From Vigna angularis (taxonomy: Eukaryota > Streptophyta > Magnoliopsida > Fabales > Fabaceae), in assembly GCF_016808095.1 (NCBI RefSeq), contig NC_068974.1, forward strand, positions 25,342,825-25,406,824: a stretch of DNA of 64,000 nt, read 5' to 3'. Position numbers and translations under genes: made by a program. Position 1 is the first letter of the stretch; each line of letters begins with the position of its first letter. Positions 45,031-57,178 of the stretch are shown piece by piece. The notes beneath the pieces are model-generated. The model ran no database searches. It was not told the DNA's origin and saw nothing but the letters and a program-made list of their open reading frames with translations.

Positions 45031-46599
45031 CGTTCGGTTGTAATTTGAGATAATATCTTTAGAATCTTCCTAATTAGAGAAAATAGATATATACTCTTTT
45101 ATTTTCCTAGTTTTCCTATTTCCCTTTTTAGGAGAATTAGATTATTACAAATAGAGGGTATCATAATGTATTTTTTATGATTGAGAATAATAAATTAGTC
45201 TTATTTTCAACTTGGTATCAGAGCTTGTCTGATTAGCTTCCATTGTCTTTACTGTCTGGCGACAGTCGGCCCCCATGGCCGGCGGCGGCCCCTTTAAAGT
45301 CTCTTCTTTAACATGTGTTTTTAACCCGCTTCAATTGCCCTAGTCAAATTCTGCCTTAGAATTTTGGTCTTTTTTCCCCAGTATTACCAAATACAGAGTT
45401 TGTTTGAGTATGATCAGAATGAGATTCGAACCCATTTCCTTTCGGACCAGTAGCTAAAACTGGTGCTTTAGATCTATTGATGCCCAACCAATTTTGGCTC
45501 CTTTTGGCATTCTTATTGACTGCCAGTTGAATAAAAGAGACTGAAAGTCTCTTCTTTGAAGAACCCAAGAAAGGCCACTACCTTTGCTGCTTACTCCATT
45601 GTGCACCGCCGCTCTTCGCCGCCGGCCACCGTTCGCCGCCGGCCACCGTTCGCCGCCAGCCTCCGTATGTCGCTGGCTACCATCTGCCGCCTGTCACCAT
45701 CGTAGTTCTGATCGGTGAGCAGCGGATCTGGATCGTCTCTTCGAGCGCGACCTAACCCTTGTGGTCGCCGTCTCTATCTCGTCCGAACGCGCCGTCACGT
45801 GCCTCCTCTCGTCGGTAGATCTCGGGTGCGTACTGTTTACGCGCCGCCCTTCTCTGGTCGGAAGATCACCGCGCTATTGGCTTTCTGTTCACCTTACTAT
45901 CCTGAGCTTCTTTTGACCCTTTGACTTCTTCTCAAGTTCACACCATCCTCTTCCTCTTTCGTCATCCTCCAGCTTTACTGTAGGGGGGTTTCGCCTCACG
46001 TTTCATGACCAGGACATTTCCTGCTCCACCACTGGGTTTCTCCCTTTCTCACTAAATTCGTTTCTATTTCTCGAGCAATAATGATTCGTCTCCGCTGCTG
46101 ATGCCGCTGATGCGTCGACTCCTAGTACTACTTCTCTCGCTTCCATCATCTTCTTCTCCATTGAGAAGGGCTCTTTGCCTTCACCAATATTAAGGGTTCT
46201 CTGCCACACCCAATGGGTTTCTTCTTCCCTTTGTTCACTGATATACAATGGTGATCCTTCTTGTCGTCATCTCCGCCGCTTGTGCCACCAAATGCACCGC
46301 CACCTGTGGCCAAGCCTGTCTCCACCATCATTCTTTTCAGAATCTTGAGGACCACAAACGTCCACTCACAACACCACTGCGTCAGTTCTTTCTGCCATGT
46401 GAAAGGATCCTTGCACCGCCAATGCTTTGTTGTAACAACTCACTGAGAGTATTTCTATGAGACCACCCGCTGATTTGACTCGTTCAATGTTAGGGGTTTC
46501 AGATTTGTCCCCAAGAAGTATGGATCGGTTCTCACCAATTTCTTCCACCTAAACGTTATGTTGTTCAGTCGTGAGGAGGAGAAAGTTCCAGCCACTGCG

Positions 46600-46990
46600 G
46601 GGTAGTGTAGTCTCTGTAGGTCTGTTACAGGACAAATGTTTCCTGAAGGCTTGTTGTTGTTCTGGGCAGTTAAGTCCCTGAAGGTTTGTTGTTGTTTAGG
46701 GTAGTTAAGTCCCTACAAGTTTGTGACTGTTAGCCTTTTAGTTCCAGCCATTGTAGGGTAGTGTAGTCTCTGCAGGTTTGTTGTTGTTAACCTTTGTAGG
46801 ACAGTTGTTTCCTGAGGGCTTGTTGTTGTTTAGGGCAGCTAAGTCCTTGAAGGTTTGTTGTTGTTTACGGTAGTTAAGTCCCTATAGGTTTGTGGTTGTT
46901 AGCCTTTGAAGGCCTCCTATATGTTACTCATGGAAATCATGTTCTTGAAGTTTTGTTGTTGTTCGCCACTATTGATGGCAATCCAGTCCC
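46600..46990 (+). repeat. Degenerate tandem repeat in the short-LTR element
   Basis: Six to seven units of 45-60 bp around GGTTTGTTGTTGTTTAGGG, GCAGTTAAGTCCCTGAA and TTTCCTGAGGGCTTG. Confidence 0.7.
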
Positions 46991-47096
46991 TACAGTTTGT
47001 TGTTGTTCGCCACTGGAGGCCCTTCATCTAGTCTTGTAGTTTGTTGATGTTTGTTGTTGCAAGTCATCATCCATTTTTTGATGGAAATCTCTCTCT

Positions 47097-47280
47097 TCCA
47101 TTGCTGTCCAAGTTGAAGTTTCATGGTGCTAGTTCGCCCTCGTCCATTGTTGTCCAAGTTGAAGTTTCATGGTGCTAGTTCGCCCTCATCTATTGTTGTC
47201 CAAGTTGAAGTTTCATTGTGCTGGTTCGCTCTTGTCCATTGCTGTCCAAGTTGAAGTTTCATGGTGCAAGTTCACGGTTG
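47097..47280 (+). repeat. 46-bp tandem repeat, four copies
   Basis: Units TCCATTGCTGTCCAAGTTGA, AGTTTCATGGTGCTAGTTCG, CCCTCG, four in a row with few differences. Confidence 0.88.
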
Positions 47281-47821
47281 TCCATATTGTCCATTATTCT
47301 TCATATGATGTTGAGGAGTCTCTTGGGATACATTTGTTTGTGTGTGCAATTTGGTTTATTGACATTATTTCTGATTGGGTTTGTCTATTCCAAGCTTGGT
47401 TCATACAATCTTGTATGATCCAGCTTGAGGGGGAGTGTTTTAATTTGAGATAATATCTTTAGAATCTTCCTAATTAGAGGAAATAGATATATAATCTTTT
47501 ATTTTATTTTACTTTCCTAGTTTCCCTATTACCCTTTTTAGGAGAATTAGATTATTACAAATAGAGGGTATCATAATGTATTTTTTATGATTGAGAATAA
47601 TAAACCAGTCTTATTTTCAACTCGTTCATACTCATATCCTTCATCCATATTCATTTTTTTTTCATTTATACTTATTTTCTTAATGCATTATACTTGTTTA
47701 TTTCTTTTTTCATTTATATTATTTAAACCTGGAGGTATTATACGATTTCCTTTAAGTTATTGTTATTAGCGTTTTACTTTCCTTATACTTTCCCTCCATC
47801 CAAGTTAGAAAGTAATATTAA

Positions 47822-49408
47822 CGTTGTGTTCACTTTAGCTGATTTTACTGTTCAGGAGAGAATGAGAGCACGAATTTGCATGACAATGCGTGTTCACTTT
47901 AGCGTAAATGCGATGACGGAAAGACGCGGATTTGCTAGATTAGTGTATTTTTCATCACCTGCTGGAGTGTAGAGATTTGCAATTATTTAACATACAATGT
48001 CTAATTTAACCTTTGCACATTTTATAATTCCAACTCTAGTCTTGGCTGATGGTTGAAGATGAAGACCAATTTGAAGCATTTGAAGAGGAAGAACTGAAGG
48101 TGTATTCGATTACCTTGTAGTAGTATTCGGTTACATGGGGTGAAGAATTTTTGAAGATGAAGTATTCGGTTCCTAGTGGTGATATTTAGTTCCATGCATG
48201 ATCTCAGGTAATGATTTTTTTGTGAGATCTTGAGTTGTTGTTGGAGGTTGGAGGCATTTGTTGGAGATGAAGACGAAGAAGGGGGTGCTCTCTATTGAAG
48301 GTAACGTGTTTGATGGGTGAAGACGAGCATATCTGTGGTTGAAGAGGAAGAATGAAGGCCAGCAAAGGAAACTGTATTCGGTTACGCAGGAGGAGTATTC
48401 AGTTTTGCTTCAACAAAGAATATTGAAGGGTGGTGTATTCGGTTCCAAGAATGGTATTTTGTTCCCCTTCAGCTTGCATGACTGGTTTATTCGACTCGAG
48501 CCATGGTTATTCGATTTTGCGCTTGTGCATTTGGTAAGAGGAGTGGTGCATTTGGCGATCTCTGGGAGGAGGTTGTTGGCGAAGTCGAGTTTATCTATGG
48601 CGATGCACTCGAAGCATTGGAGGAGGAGACCAAGAAGTTTGAGGCCGGTGGACTCGGCGGCGTGAGGCTAGGGATCGAAGGCCTGGTCTTCCTCGGTGGC
48701 AGTATCGACGGAGAATCAACGGTGTCAACGAGTCGCTTAAGAAGTGCGAGGGGATCGCGGGACCAAGCTTTGAAGCATGATAGAAAGCTTTGGAGTAAAC
48801 TTTTGAAAGAAAGTGACAAAACTGAGATGGAAAGACAAGGAAAGTTTTAGCACATAGGTAGAGGCTCTATCAGAAAATGAGTGTTTGGTTTTTTACACGA
48901 CCAAAGGTACATTAATTCCTTTTTATTTTGTAATTTTATATTTTATATATATTTTTTAATGAATGTTTTTATATATAAAAAAGAATATGTGTATATCTGA
49001 ATATTGTGGTGCAACAAGAAAAATAAATTAAAACCCAAAAACAAGCACAAAATATAATATCAAACTAAAAAATTCATTTTACTAATTTATAATTTTTTAC
49101 ATTTTTTAAATTTACTTTAATAATTAATTTTAATTTTTTATTCTTTATAAACATTTTTACAATTAAATATAACATTAACAATTATCATTTTATATTACAT
49201 TAATAACTTGGGGTATTTTGATAATCTTTAATTTTTACCACATCAAATCTTACACTAATTCTCGGAAACTTTACTTCCAAATCCATTCTCAAATACCTCC
49301 AAATTCACTCACATAAACAACAAAAAAGTTACCCTCAAATTCTCTTAAATCTATCCACTCACTCTCTCCCAAATCATCTCCTTCAATCCCCTTCAAGTGA
49401 ACAAAACC
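47822..49408. mobile_element. PIF/Harbinger-like element
   Basis: Imperfect terminal repeats (left CGTTGTGTTCACTTTAG; right, inverted, GGTTTTGTTCACTTGAAG) with TAA flanks at 47819-47821 and 49409-49411, as in PIF/Harbinger. The interior (48330-48850) has overlapping open frames and repeated GTATTCGGTTAC motifs but no transposase pattern. The frame at 48503-48850 encodes an acidic 115-residue peptide I cannot assign; it may be a captured gene piece. Confidence 0.6.
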
Positions 49409-49566
49409 TAAATCAATATAATTATTCGGATAATATCCTACATTATAACTATTATTCTCGTAAAAAATACAATTATTATATATCACAAAAATATTACATC
49501 ATAGCTCATATGATCATTACAAAAAATCGTGCAAAAATTATGGCAGTTGATTAAAACAATTGTTTT

Positions 49567-49840
49567 TTATATAAATTTATTTACTTTTATCACATTTAAG
49601 ATCAACCATAGATTATTTTTAATCTAAAATTTCATATTTCAAGATATCAAATATCCAGTCATAACTTTTTTCTCATTTTCTATATACATTCATGTTCATA
49701 AAATTTTTAAACTCATATTTTTCATCAATAGTATCCCCTTCGTTGAAACTTTTTGTTTTCATCCACACATATCTCCTTTATCTTCATTTTGTTCATCATC
49801 TACTATGTCTACATTCTTATATCTTCATCCCGATTCATAT
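49567..49840. repeat. Second copy of the 44813-45030 sequence
   Basis: Shares TAGATTATTTTTAATCTAAAA-type text, ACATTTTGTTCATCATCTA and ACATTCTTATATCTTCATC with 44813-45030, same orientation. In both places a retrotransposon begins immediately after. Confidence 0.65.
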
Positions 49841-52757
49841 TGTAACGTCCCAATTCATGATGTCACAAATCGTTTTTAAAAGTAAGATATTTCAAAATTC
49901 TTTGAACATAAAAAACAGTATTAATTAAAAACTTTGGCATTTGAAACGTGCGGAATTAAAACAAAGTCCTAACTTTACCAAAAATATAATCCAATTACAA
50001 AATTCTGAAATTTAATAAAATAAACTAAGGAATATAAATGATCCATTTACATCATTTCTAAAATGTATAGCTCAAAACTTTAAATAAACCAGGACTTTTC
50101 TCACTCTTGGGTCTCTATCATTCTTTTGGAGCATCTACAACGTCTTTTGCTCCCGTATAACCAACTATCATACGATCATCGCAACACACAGAAACACAAA
50201 TAAATATGGGTAAGCTACTGTTAACACAACTAATAACAATATAATATATACATAACAAGTAAGAACAACTTAATAACAGACAATCATCTACAACGTTATT
50301 CTTACTAACATAATCATTTATATACCATGATCATCACCAACATCCGCATCAGCTATATCATAACCATATCATCAATGTTATCCTTATCAACAATGTATTT
50401 AAACACATCGTCACCACGAATCCCCAACATCATCATGAAGGACCTTGGTATATCTCTTGTACTCAACCTCACACCTGTGTTATACCGAAAAAGCCTACTC
50501 GAGTCATCTCGTCTACACGATTAAAGGACCTATTTCCTTATTCTACTAAGACTTAAGAGTAAAAATGTTAATACATCGCACACTGGATACTATATTAACA
50601 ATGAGCCAATATGAAGCCTTTGTGGGTTCCACTCAAACATTAGGTAACAAAAATATACCACTTAACATCAAGCCAAAAGCAACAAGTCACTTATTAATTC
50701 AATTACACATTTTAACCTCTTTTTATTTTTCTTTCAAGCCCAATTAATTTTACTTTTAAATTTTATTTTAAATATTGGCTTATACTTACTTATATATCAA
50801 TTTTTTTTAATTTTCATTATTATTATTTTTTTATTTATTAATGTTTTCGTCTTTCCCTTTACAAAACCAATGTCCAAAATATAGGCTCAGCTAGGCCCAG
50901 CCCAAACCAAACCAAGGTCCAACGTCACTGGTAACCACCGCAACATTAACGAACAAGAACATCCACATTCGCGGACTCTTCATGAGTCCAACTTCGTGTG
51001 CACTACCACAAGCCCCCATGGTTGCAACCCATCAGCACCTCCATTGCCTTAACTCGCACAATCATCACTAACAACAGCGAGAGCATAGAATCGTGAAGAA
51101 AAGAAACCCAAAAAAAAATCCAAATCAAAAACCCTAACCTCAATCCACAAGAGCAAGAACACAAAAACAAAAACCCCAAAAATCCAAGTCAACAACCTGT
51201 GAACCACAAACCACAAATTTCGCGACCATCAAAGCGCTACAAGTCCAAGAACCCTAAACTTCACCCCACCAATCTACAGAAAAGAATAAAAAGGAACCAC
51301 CCAAAATCACAACCCAAACGCGACTTCCCTTCGCCATGAACACGCTAGAGCACCGGATGTCGATAATGAAGCGCCACAAATCACAGGTCTAGCGCCTCAC
51401 CACCACCAAGCCACGTTAACGCAAAACCCCTTTCCTCCTTGCGAAAACTGCAACCAAAAACTGAAAAAAGGGAGAGGAAATTATGCTTCCATTGTTGCGA
51501 AAAGAACATAACCAAAGAAATTAAAAGCAAGAACTGTGATTCCATGCAAGACTGAACTAGAAACAAAGAGAAAAGGAAGAAGAAGAGTGCATGTTTGCGC
51601 GACGAAGAACCCACATGCCGCTAGGTTTTGTTTTTAAGATTAGAGCCATGGGTTGGGGATAATTTGATCAGGGTTCTTTAGAGAGGGAAAATAGACCTTT
51701 GGGAAACTAATTAGGGTTAAATGGGTTCAATTTTAATGAACCAAATGGAATTTAGAAGAAATTAGAATCTGACATTTAGAATCAATTAAAAGGAACCCTA
51801 ACTGCCCATAATTTGACTTTTCAGCAGGGTTTCTCTTTCTTTAATGCTTAACCATCTCTTTCTAAATCCCTTTTCAAATATCTACACCCTCTAAAATTAA
51901 TTCCATGGGAGCACAAACAAAATCTAAAATTTATTTGTTCTTAGAGAAAAAAATTCCTAGTACAAAGATTACTACATAATTCACCCAATAAATTACAATA
52001 CTTTAGTAAATCATCCAAAGCATTAAGAATCATACTATCAATTAAATAAATAAACAAATAAGGTTAGTTTCCCATACCTTCGCCAATTTTAGAACTTTAT
52101 CTATACCAGATCAATCAACCCACAATCTCTCACGCTTCTACTATCTAATTTAGGAATTTTGTTCTCCTTTTAAAATTTCAACCTCCTTGTCTCAAGATGA
52201 TATCTTTCTTTTCCTCTAAATTTTTACGTGTCTATCCTTTTGCTCTCTCTCTTACTTCTAATACAATAAAATCCTTTTTTTTAAAATTAAAATCTATTAT
52301 AAGTAAAAGAAAGAACCTAGATAATGCTTCCTATCATATCTCAACTTCTTTTTAAAATCATAACTGCTAGATTCCATGTTCAATCTTCTAATTTCAGCTT
52401 ATTTAATTTAAATTGCATGTCTTTACATCCTACACTCCTATTTATAATCTATGCACCTCAATTACAAAAAAGGGAAAGGACATTATTGCCCTTACGCAAA
52501 ATATAAATACAATAAAACAAAGGTTTCTCATCAACCTTTTCCTTAAGATTTGAACTCACATCCACTCAATCCTAGACACACATCTCTACCAACAAGCCAT
52601 CACATCACATTTAAAGTATTAGACATCACATATTTAACAACCACATAATAACATGTGTTGTACTTATATCAACAAAATAAATAAATAACCTAAAACTTTG
52701 TTATACTCAAGAATTAAATACATGACTACTTAGCCCATCAAAGAGCTCTCCCCAACT
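49841..52757 (-). mobile_element. LTR-like region, probably minus strand, bounds uncertain
   Basis: Begins TGTAACGTCCCAATTCATGA, which inverted gives an LTR end (GGGACGTTACA). Read on the minus strand, 51640-50870 looks like an LTR leader (CTCTTCTTCTTCCTTTTCTC, then GATTTGGATTTTTTTTTGGG). A CATAT pair at 49836-49840 and 52629-52633 is a possible target duplication, which would put the LTR at 49841-52628, but the evidence is weak. No protein is encoded. Confidence 0.4.
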
Positions 52758-55173
52758 TGTAAGGATCGAGAAATTTAGAGAAAGTGGAGAAAGCCAGGTG
52801 TATGCAGCTGATTGGACCGAACGGTTTCGGTGGTAGTATATATGCAAAAAGTTCAAAATTTCGTTCATTCTCTGCATGCACGTCTTCTTTCCAAATTTTT
52901 GAATTCTCTTTTCTCTTCCTTCTCTCTACAAATTCTCTTTAGGAATTCTCACTTTTTCTTCATTTGATCATCAATCAGGTCGTGCCTAAGCTTTCCTAGT
53001 GTCAAGAGCTTCTCTTTTCACCGATCAAGTTGTTATTTTGAAGTTGGTAAGTTCAATTCCATCGTCCTTTGAGGTTCCTGCATTTTCTGTTACATGCAAG
53101 CACTGTTCAGCTTGCATGTGTTCATCAACTACTTCTCTGAATCTGTTTTCTGTCTTTGATTCTCTGGTTGGTTTCTTTTCACCGATCAAAAATTTGTAGG
53201 CTGCCTTAGAAGTTACTTGCGGGTTAGGCAACACGATGGAAGTGTAGAAATTGTCTGGTTTATTCAAGGTAAGGGAAGTTAGTAATTTAATTATGTTTTT
53301 TTTTGTTTGGAATTTTTGTTTGGACGTTTACATGTATGAATAAGTGGATGTTTAATTGAATTGTGTTTGAAATTCTGTGTATGACTGAAACCTATGAACT
53401 GGTTGGTTTTTCTGCAGCAAAGTGTTCAGTCTGTTCTATTTTAAGAAGCGAATAGGGGAAAATGAGAGTTTGAGGTTAGGAGTGAAATTGGGTGGTAAGG
53501 TACGTCAGGGCAAGTTTATTTAGACTTGTTAGAATCTTTAAGTTGCTTTAAAAACGTGTAAAAAATAGGAAAATATGGATTTTTGGTCATTTGGTTCTTG
53601 ATTCTGCATAATTTAGGAAAAATCTATTAAAGAGATCCTTTAGATTGGTGTTAGAAAGGTTTAGGTTCAGTGGGATAGGTTTAAATTGATTTATAATTCA
53701 AGTTTAGAAGCGTAGAAGTTAAGAAAAATATATTGTTTTGGTCAAAATTGGACGTTACTCATAATTCTACAGAAGTTTTGCAAAATTATGCAGAACGCCA
53801 AACTGTTATTGTTGACTGCTCGACGTTGTTCTATGCTCGATCATTAACTGGGTTCGGTCTCCTTGGAGTTCTACCAATTCATGACCGTTCGGTCTTAGAA
53901 GGGTGAGTTTCTTGGTGTTAGCGCTCGGTCTTGTACTAGCAGTTATGCTAGTGTTAGTGCTCGGTCTTATACTAGCAGTTATGCTAGTGTTAGCGCTCGG
54001 TCTTATACTAGCAATTATGCTAGTGTTAGCGCTCGGTCTTATACTAGCAGTTATGCTAGTATTAGCGCTCGGTCTTATACTAGTAGTAATGTTAGTGTTA
54101 GCGCTCGGTTTTATACTAGCAGATATGTTAGTGTTAGCGCTCGGTCTTATACTAGCATTTATGCAAGTGTTGGCATTTGGTCTCTTCTAGTGGTCGGTCT
54201 TTAATAGTGTTCGCCTACTTCTTCTGTTCTATCTAATATGGATTGTTCGGTCCTATCCTTTGGGTAGTGAGAAGTCGTTCGGTCTCCAACGTTCACAGCG
54301 TTCTTGGTCTTATGAGTGAGGATATGATTGTTGAATCATGTTATATGTTAAATGATGAGGATTATGTTTTTGAGTACTGTGGAAGAGAATTCCAAGGCGA
54401 AATATCTCGTGTTAAGCTGGTGTTTATCCTGATATTTTGTGATTATTCATTCTCAAGTAGAGAGGAGTAACTCATGTGAGAGAATGGCAGGAGGTTCTTT
54501 AACCTCAGGGTATCGAGGTAATCTTCACTAGACTTACCTTGTGGGATAGCTTGATGGGTGTCTTGCTGTTTCACCACCACAAGTGCAGAAACACTTGTAG
54601 CTACACATTCATACAATCTGAACGGTCAAGTCAGGTGTTCGGTCTATGCATGAGTATAATGTTCGGTCATAACTACTTTAGTGTTCAGTTTGTATATGCT
54701 TGCTTGTATTCGGTTTTGGTATGTTGTAGTGTTCGGTCTTGTATTGTTTGGACTTGTTCGAAATGTATCTATGTGTATAAAACTAAATTACATTAGCTTA
54801 CCCTTATTTCCTGTTTTTGTCCATGTTTCCTGTTCGGTTCTTCTTTTGCAATGATCATCCTATGAGTGTGACCAGATGGAGAGGAGTTCTCGGTGGAGCA
54901 GTCCTTGGAAGGAGAGGACCCCTCGGCTTAGTAAAAGATCACTCGGTCTTGTGAATAGTTTTGCATTAACCGTTCGGTTATAACTCTAGCTTTGTAATAA
55001 CCGTTTGATTATGTACATAGTTTTGTAGTAGTATAGGAATTTTTTAAAGTTTTAAATTTTATGGTTATTTTGTAATAACTGTAAGGTTAACTTTATTTCT
55101 AATAACTATTTTACTATATTATTATATGATAACTGCTTTATATAGTTTTATGCTATATTTTTGGGATGTTACA
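52758..55173 (+). repeat. LTR of a Gypsy (Del/Tekay-like) element
   Basis: From TGTAAGGATCGAGAAA to GGGATGTTACA, followed at 55178 by a Met-tRNA primer site and then gag. TATA-like GTATATATGC at about 52836. Rich in TTCGGTC motifs (more than 15) and in a 36-bp minisatellite. No second LTR is present because the element is cut at 56011. Confidence 0.7.
53915..54187 (+). repeat. 36-bp minisatellite, about 7.6 copies
   Basis: Units of GTGTTAGCGCTCGGTCTTAT plus ACTAGCAGTTATGCTA. In one frame it encodes repeats of VLALGLILAVML, a hydrophobic artefact of the repeat rather than a likely protein. Confidence 0.9.
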
Positions 55174-55177
55174 TTAA

Positions 55178-55189
55178 TGGTATCAGAGC
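55178..55189 (+). other. Primer-binding site (initiator-Met tRNA)
   Basis: TGGTATCAGAGC four bases after the LTR end. Confidence 0.8.
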
Positions 55190-55315
55190 AATTCTTTCCT
55201 TAGAAATCCTGTAGGACATGAGGGTACTATGCTTGCGTTGTGTACTCATAGTATGTTCGGTAGTATCTTAGCCTTGAATTAGACTAATGGCTTTTTCTCT
55301 CTATGTAAACAGAAG

Positions 55316-56011
55316 ATGGCAAATAGATCTCCTCCTTCTCCACCCCACAATCTTGATACGTCAAACGTTCTGAGAATGATGGAGTCAATGTTGAAAACAA
55401 TGCAACAACAAAATACTGATTAGTTCATCAACATATTGTAGCTTTGCAACAGTTGGATGCTGCCAGGGTGTCAGCTGAGACATCCCAAAGGCAATATTTG
55501 TGTTAAGTGGTCGGGCTACAACGAGTTCTTCTTCATCCAATCATCCTCAAGAGTGGATTTTGGAAAGTTTTCTTCAACATAATCCGGTCAAGTTTGACGA
55601 CAAGTGTAGTCCAAATGAAGCTGACCAGTGGTTCTGAGATATGGAACAAATTTACAACGCCAAGAGGTGTCCAGATGACAATAGGTTGGCGTTCTCTAAG
55701 TACATGTTGATTGGAGAGACCAATCACTGGTGGAGTAGCATGAGGATGCTACTAGAAAGCAGTGGTACTCCCATCTCATGGGAAGTTTTCAAGAAGAAGT
55801 TTTACACCGAATACTTTCCAGACAATTTGAATTCCTGCAGTTGGTTCAAGGAAACATGTTAGTGTCTGAGTATGTCGATCGGTTTAAGCACCTACTCAGA
55901 TTCCACACTTTGGCCATGGATGAGGAATGATAGTGTAGAAAGTTTGAGAGGGGATCTCAAGTGGATGGTTGTCTGTTTGTGCATAAAGGAGTTTCCCTCT
56001 TTTGTATAGAG
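55316..56011 (+). pseudogene. Gypsy (Del/Tekay-like) gag, truncated
   Basis: Starts MANRSPPSPPHNLDTSNVLR, then MMESMLKTMQQQNTD and a stop. Gag-domain text follows in shifted frames: FLQHNPVKFDDKCSPNEADQ, WFRDMEQIYNAKRCPDDNRL, FSKYMLIGETNHWWSSMRML, PISWEVFKKKFYTEYFPDN, then YVSEYVDRFKHLLRFHTLAM. This is the Retrotrans_gag (PF03732) capsid pattern. Several stops and frameshifts are present, and the gene is cut off at 56011 by the sequence beginning TGTAAGACCC. It belongs to the LTR at 52758-55173. Confidence 0.85.
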
Positions 56012-57178
56012 AGCTAATGTAAGACCCTATAAATAAACTTTTAAGTATTTTATTTTGTGGTATTAAATTTGTGATGTGAAACACTGTTGAGAAATATTTA
56101 AGGAAGGGAAAAAAATTAAATTAATATTGGTTTTTATATTAATTTTCGAAAAAGGTTGAAAGAGTATTTAAGTATAATCGCTTGCATTATTATATCAGCG
56201 GATGAAGCCTGGTCTAGTGGTTGTTGTGAGTGTGCATGGGAGGGGGGCATGTGCTTGGTCTCAAGTTCAAGCTCTCCTAAGACTAAAAAGGCTTCTAGCT
56301 CTCTTAAATTTCCACCTTGGCATGTGGGTCCCACATTGAGGTAAGAAGAGGGAATTAAATGTGGTTTGGAAAGAGAAAAATTAAAATTTTTGGCTCTTTT
56401 ATATGGTTATATTTGCACGCTTCAGAGGTAGTATTAGGGAAAGGGTGGTGCCTTTATGTTGGTTACGTGAAAGGTTCCAGGGTAGTGTATTTTCTACTTT
56501 CCATGGGTGTTGGGCACACTTTCTTAGTTTTGGAAAGATTATAAGTGACTTTCGAATTCCTTGGGAGGTTACCCATTTAATAAGAGTTGTAGGCTACCTA
56601 AATTAATATTATGGAGGCACTTTAACACTACCACTTATCACCATTAATGTGAGGTTATTGGGATAACAAGGAGTTAGGAATGAGAATCTGAAGTTAGTGG
56701 TCTAGGGTGTCCTTGAGAGTAACCTTCAACGGTTAGTGAAGTTTAGAGTTAGTTTCTACTTAAGTGAGTAAGTTTAAGTTAGTAGGCTTGAAAAACAAAC
56801 ACTTGGAGAGTGGAAAAGAGAGAGAACCGTGAGTTGGAGAGGCACTTTTGGAGAGCAACCAAGTTGGTGAGAGAGAAGAAAAGAGTCACCCTAGTTTGGA
56901 GCTTGAGACGTAACGTGAAGAGGAACCTAGAGAAGAGAAAGGTTTAACTTGCGATATAACATAGTGTATAGTGGATAGAAGGCAACATTATAATGATGTT
57001 GCATATTTTTCTTTCTTGTAGGTTGAGATTAAAGTTAACATGTTGATGCATGCACTCTCTTTTTGTGTTTAGTTCATGTGTTGGTGTATGGAGAATGATT
57101 ATTTTGATGCATTTTCGAAATTGGGTTTTGAAGGGGTATACTTTGAGTTTTATATATATTGATATTTCGTTTTTTTGT
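56012..57178. mobile_element. Inserted LTR-like sequence
   Basis: TGTAAGACCCTATAAATAAA interrupts the gag reading and resembles the start of another LTR family. Its right boundary was not found; it meets the Ogre/Tat-type LTR end near 57179. No coding sequence; contains a tRNA-like head at 56198-56290. Confidence 0.45.
56198..56290 (+). repeat. tRNA-derived SINE-like head
   Basis: TGGTCTAGTGG (56210-56220) fits the Pol III box A consensus and AGTTCAAGCTC (56264-56274) fits box B, in the order and rough spacing of a tRNA-derived SINE. No clear A-rich tail or target duplication was found. Confidence 0.45.

Larger units (their letters stand above)
45036..47622 (+). mobile_element. Short-LTR non-autonomous retrotransposon (TRIM/LARD type)
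   Basis: Direct terminal repeats of about 180 bp (45036-45212, 47436-47622) share AATTTGAGATAATATCTTTA, GGAGAATTAGATTATTACAA and GGGTATCATAATGTATTTTT. A primer site TGGTATCAGAGC at 45213-45224 directly follows the left copy and a purine tract CTTGAGGGGGAG precedes the right copy. CGTTC at 45031-45035 and 47623-47627 is the likely target duplication. The interior has no gag or pol; it is a mosaic of GC-rich CGCCGCCGG text (45600-45700) and two tandem repeats. Confidence 0.82.

Noticed and set aside
45600..45930. GC-rich open frames rich in Arg and Pro
   Set aside because: They lie inside the short-LTR element in repeat-like CGCCGCCGG text with no recognisable domain.
49836..52633. CATAT pair as proof of a solo LTR at 49841-52628
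   Set aside because: A 5-mer match in such AT-rich DNA is easily chance, and the sequence after 52633 does not continue the repeat that flanks the left side; kept only as a possibility.
53903..54190. Hydrophobic 95-residue frame looking like a membrane protein
   Set aside because: It is the translation of a 36-bp minisatellite inside an LTR; multiples of three keep the frame open.
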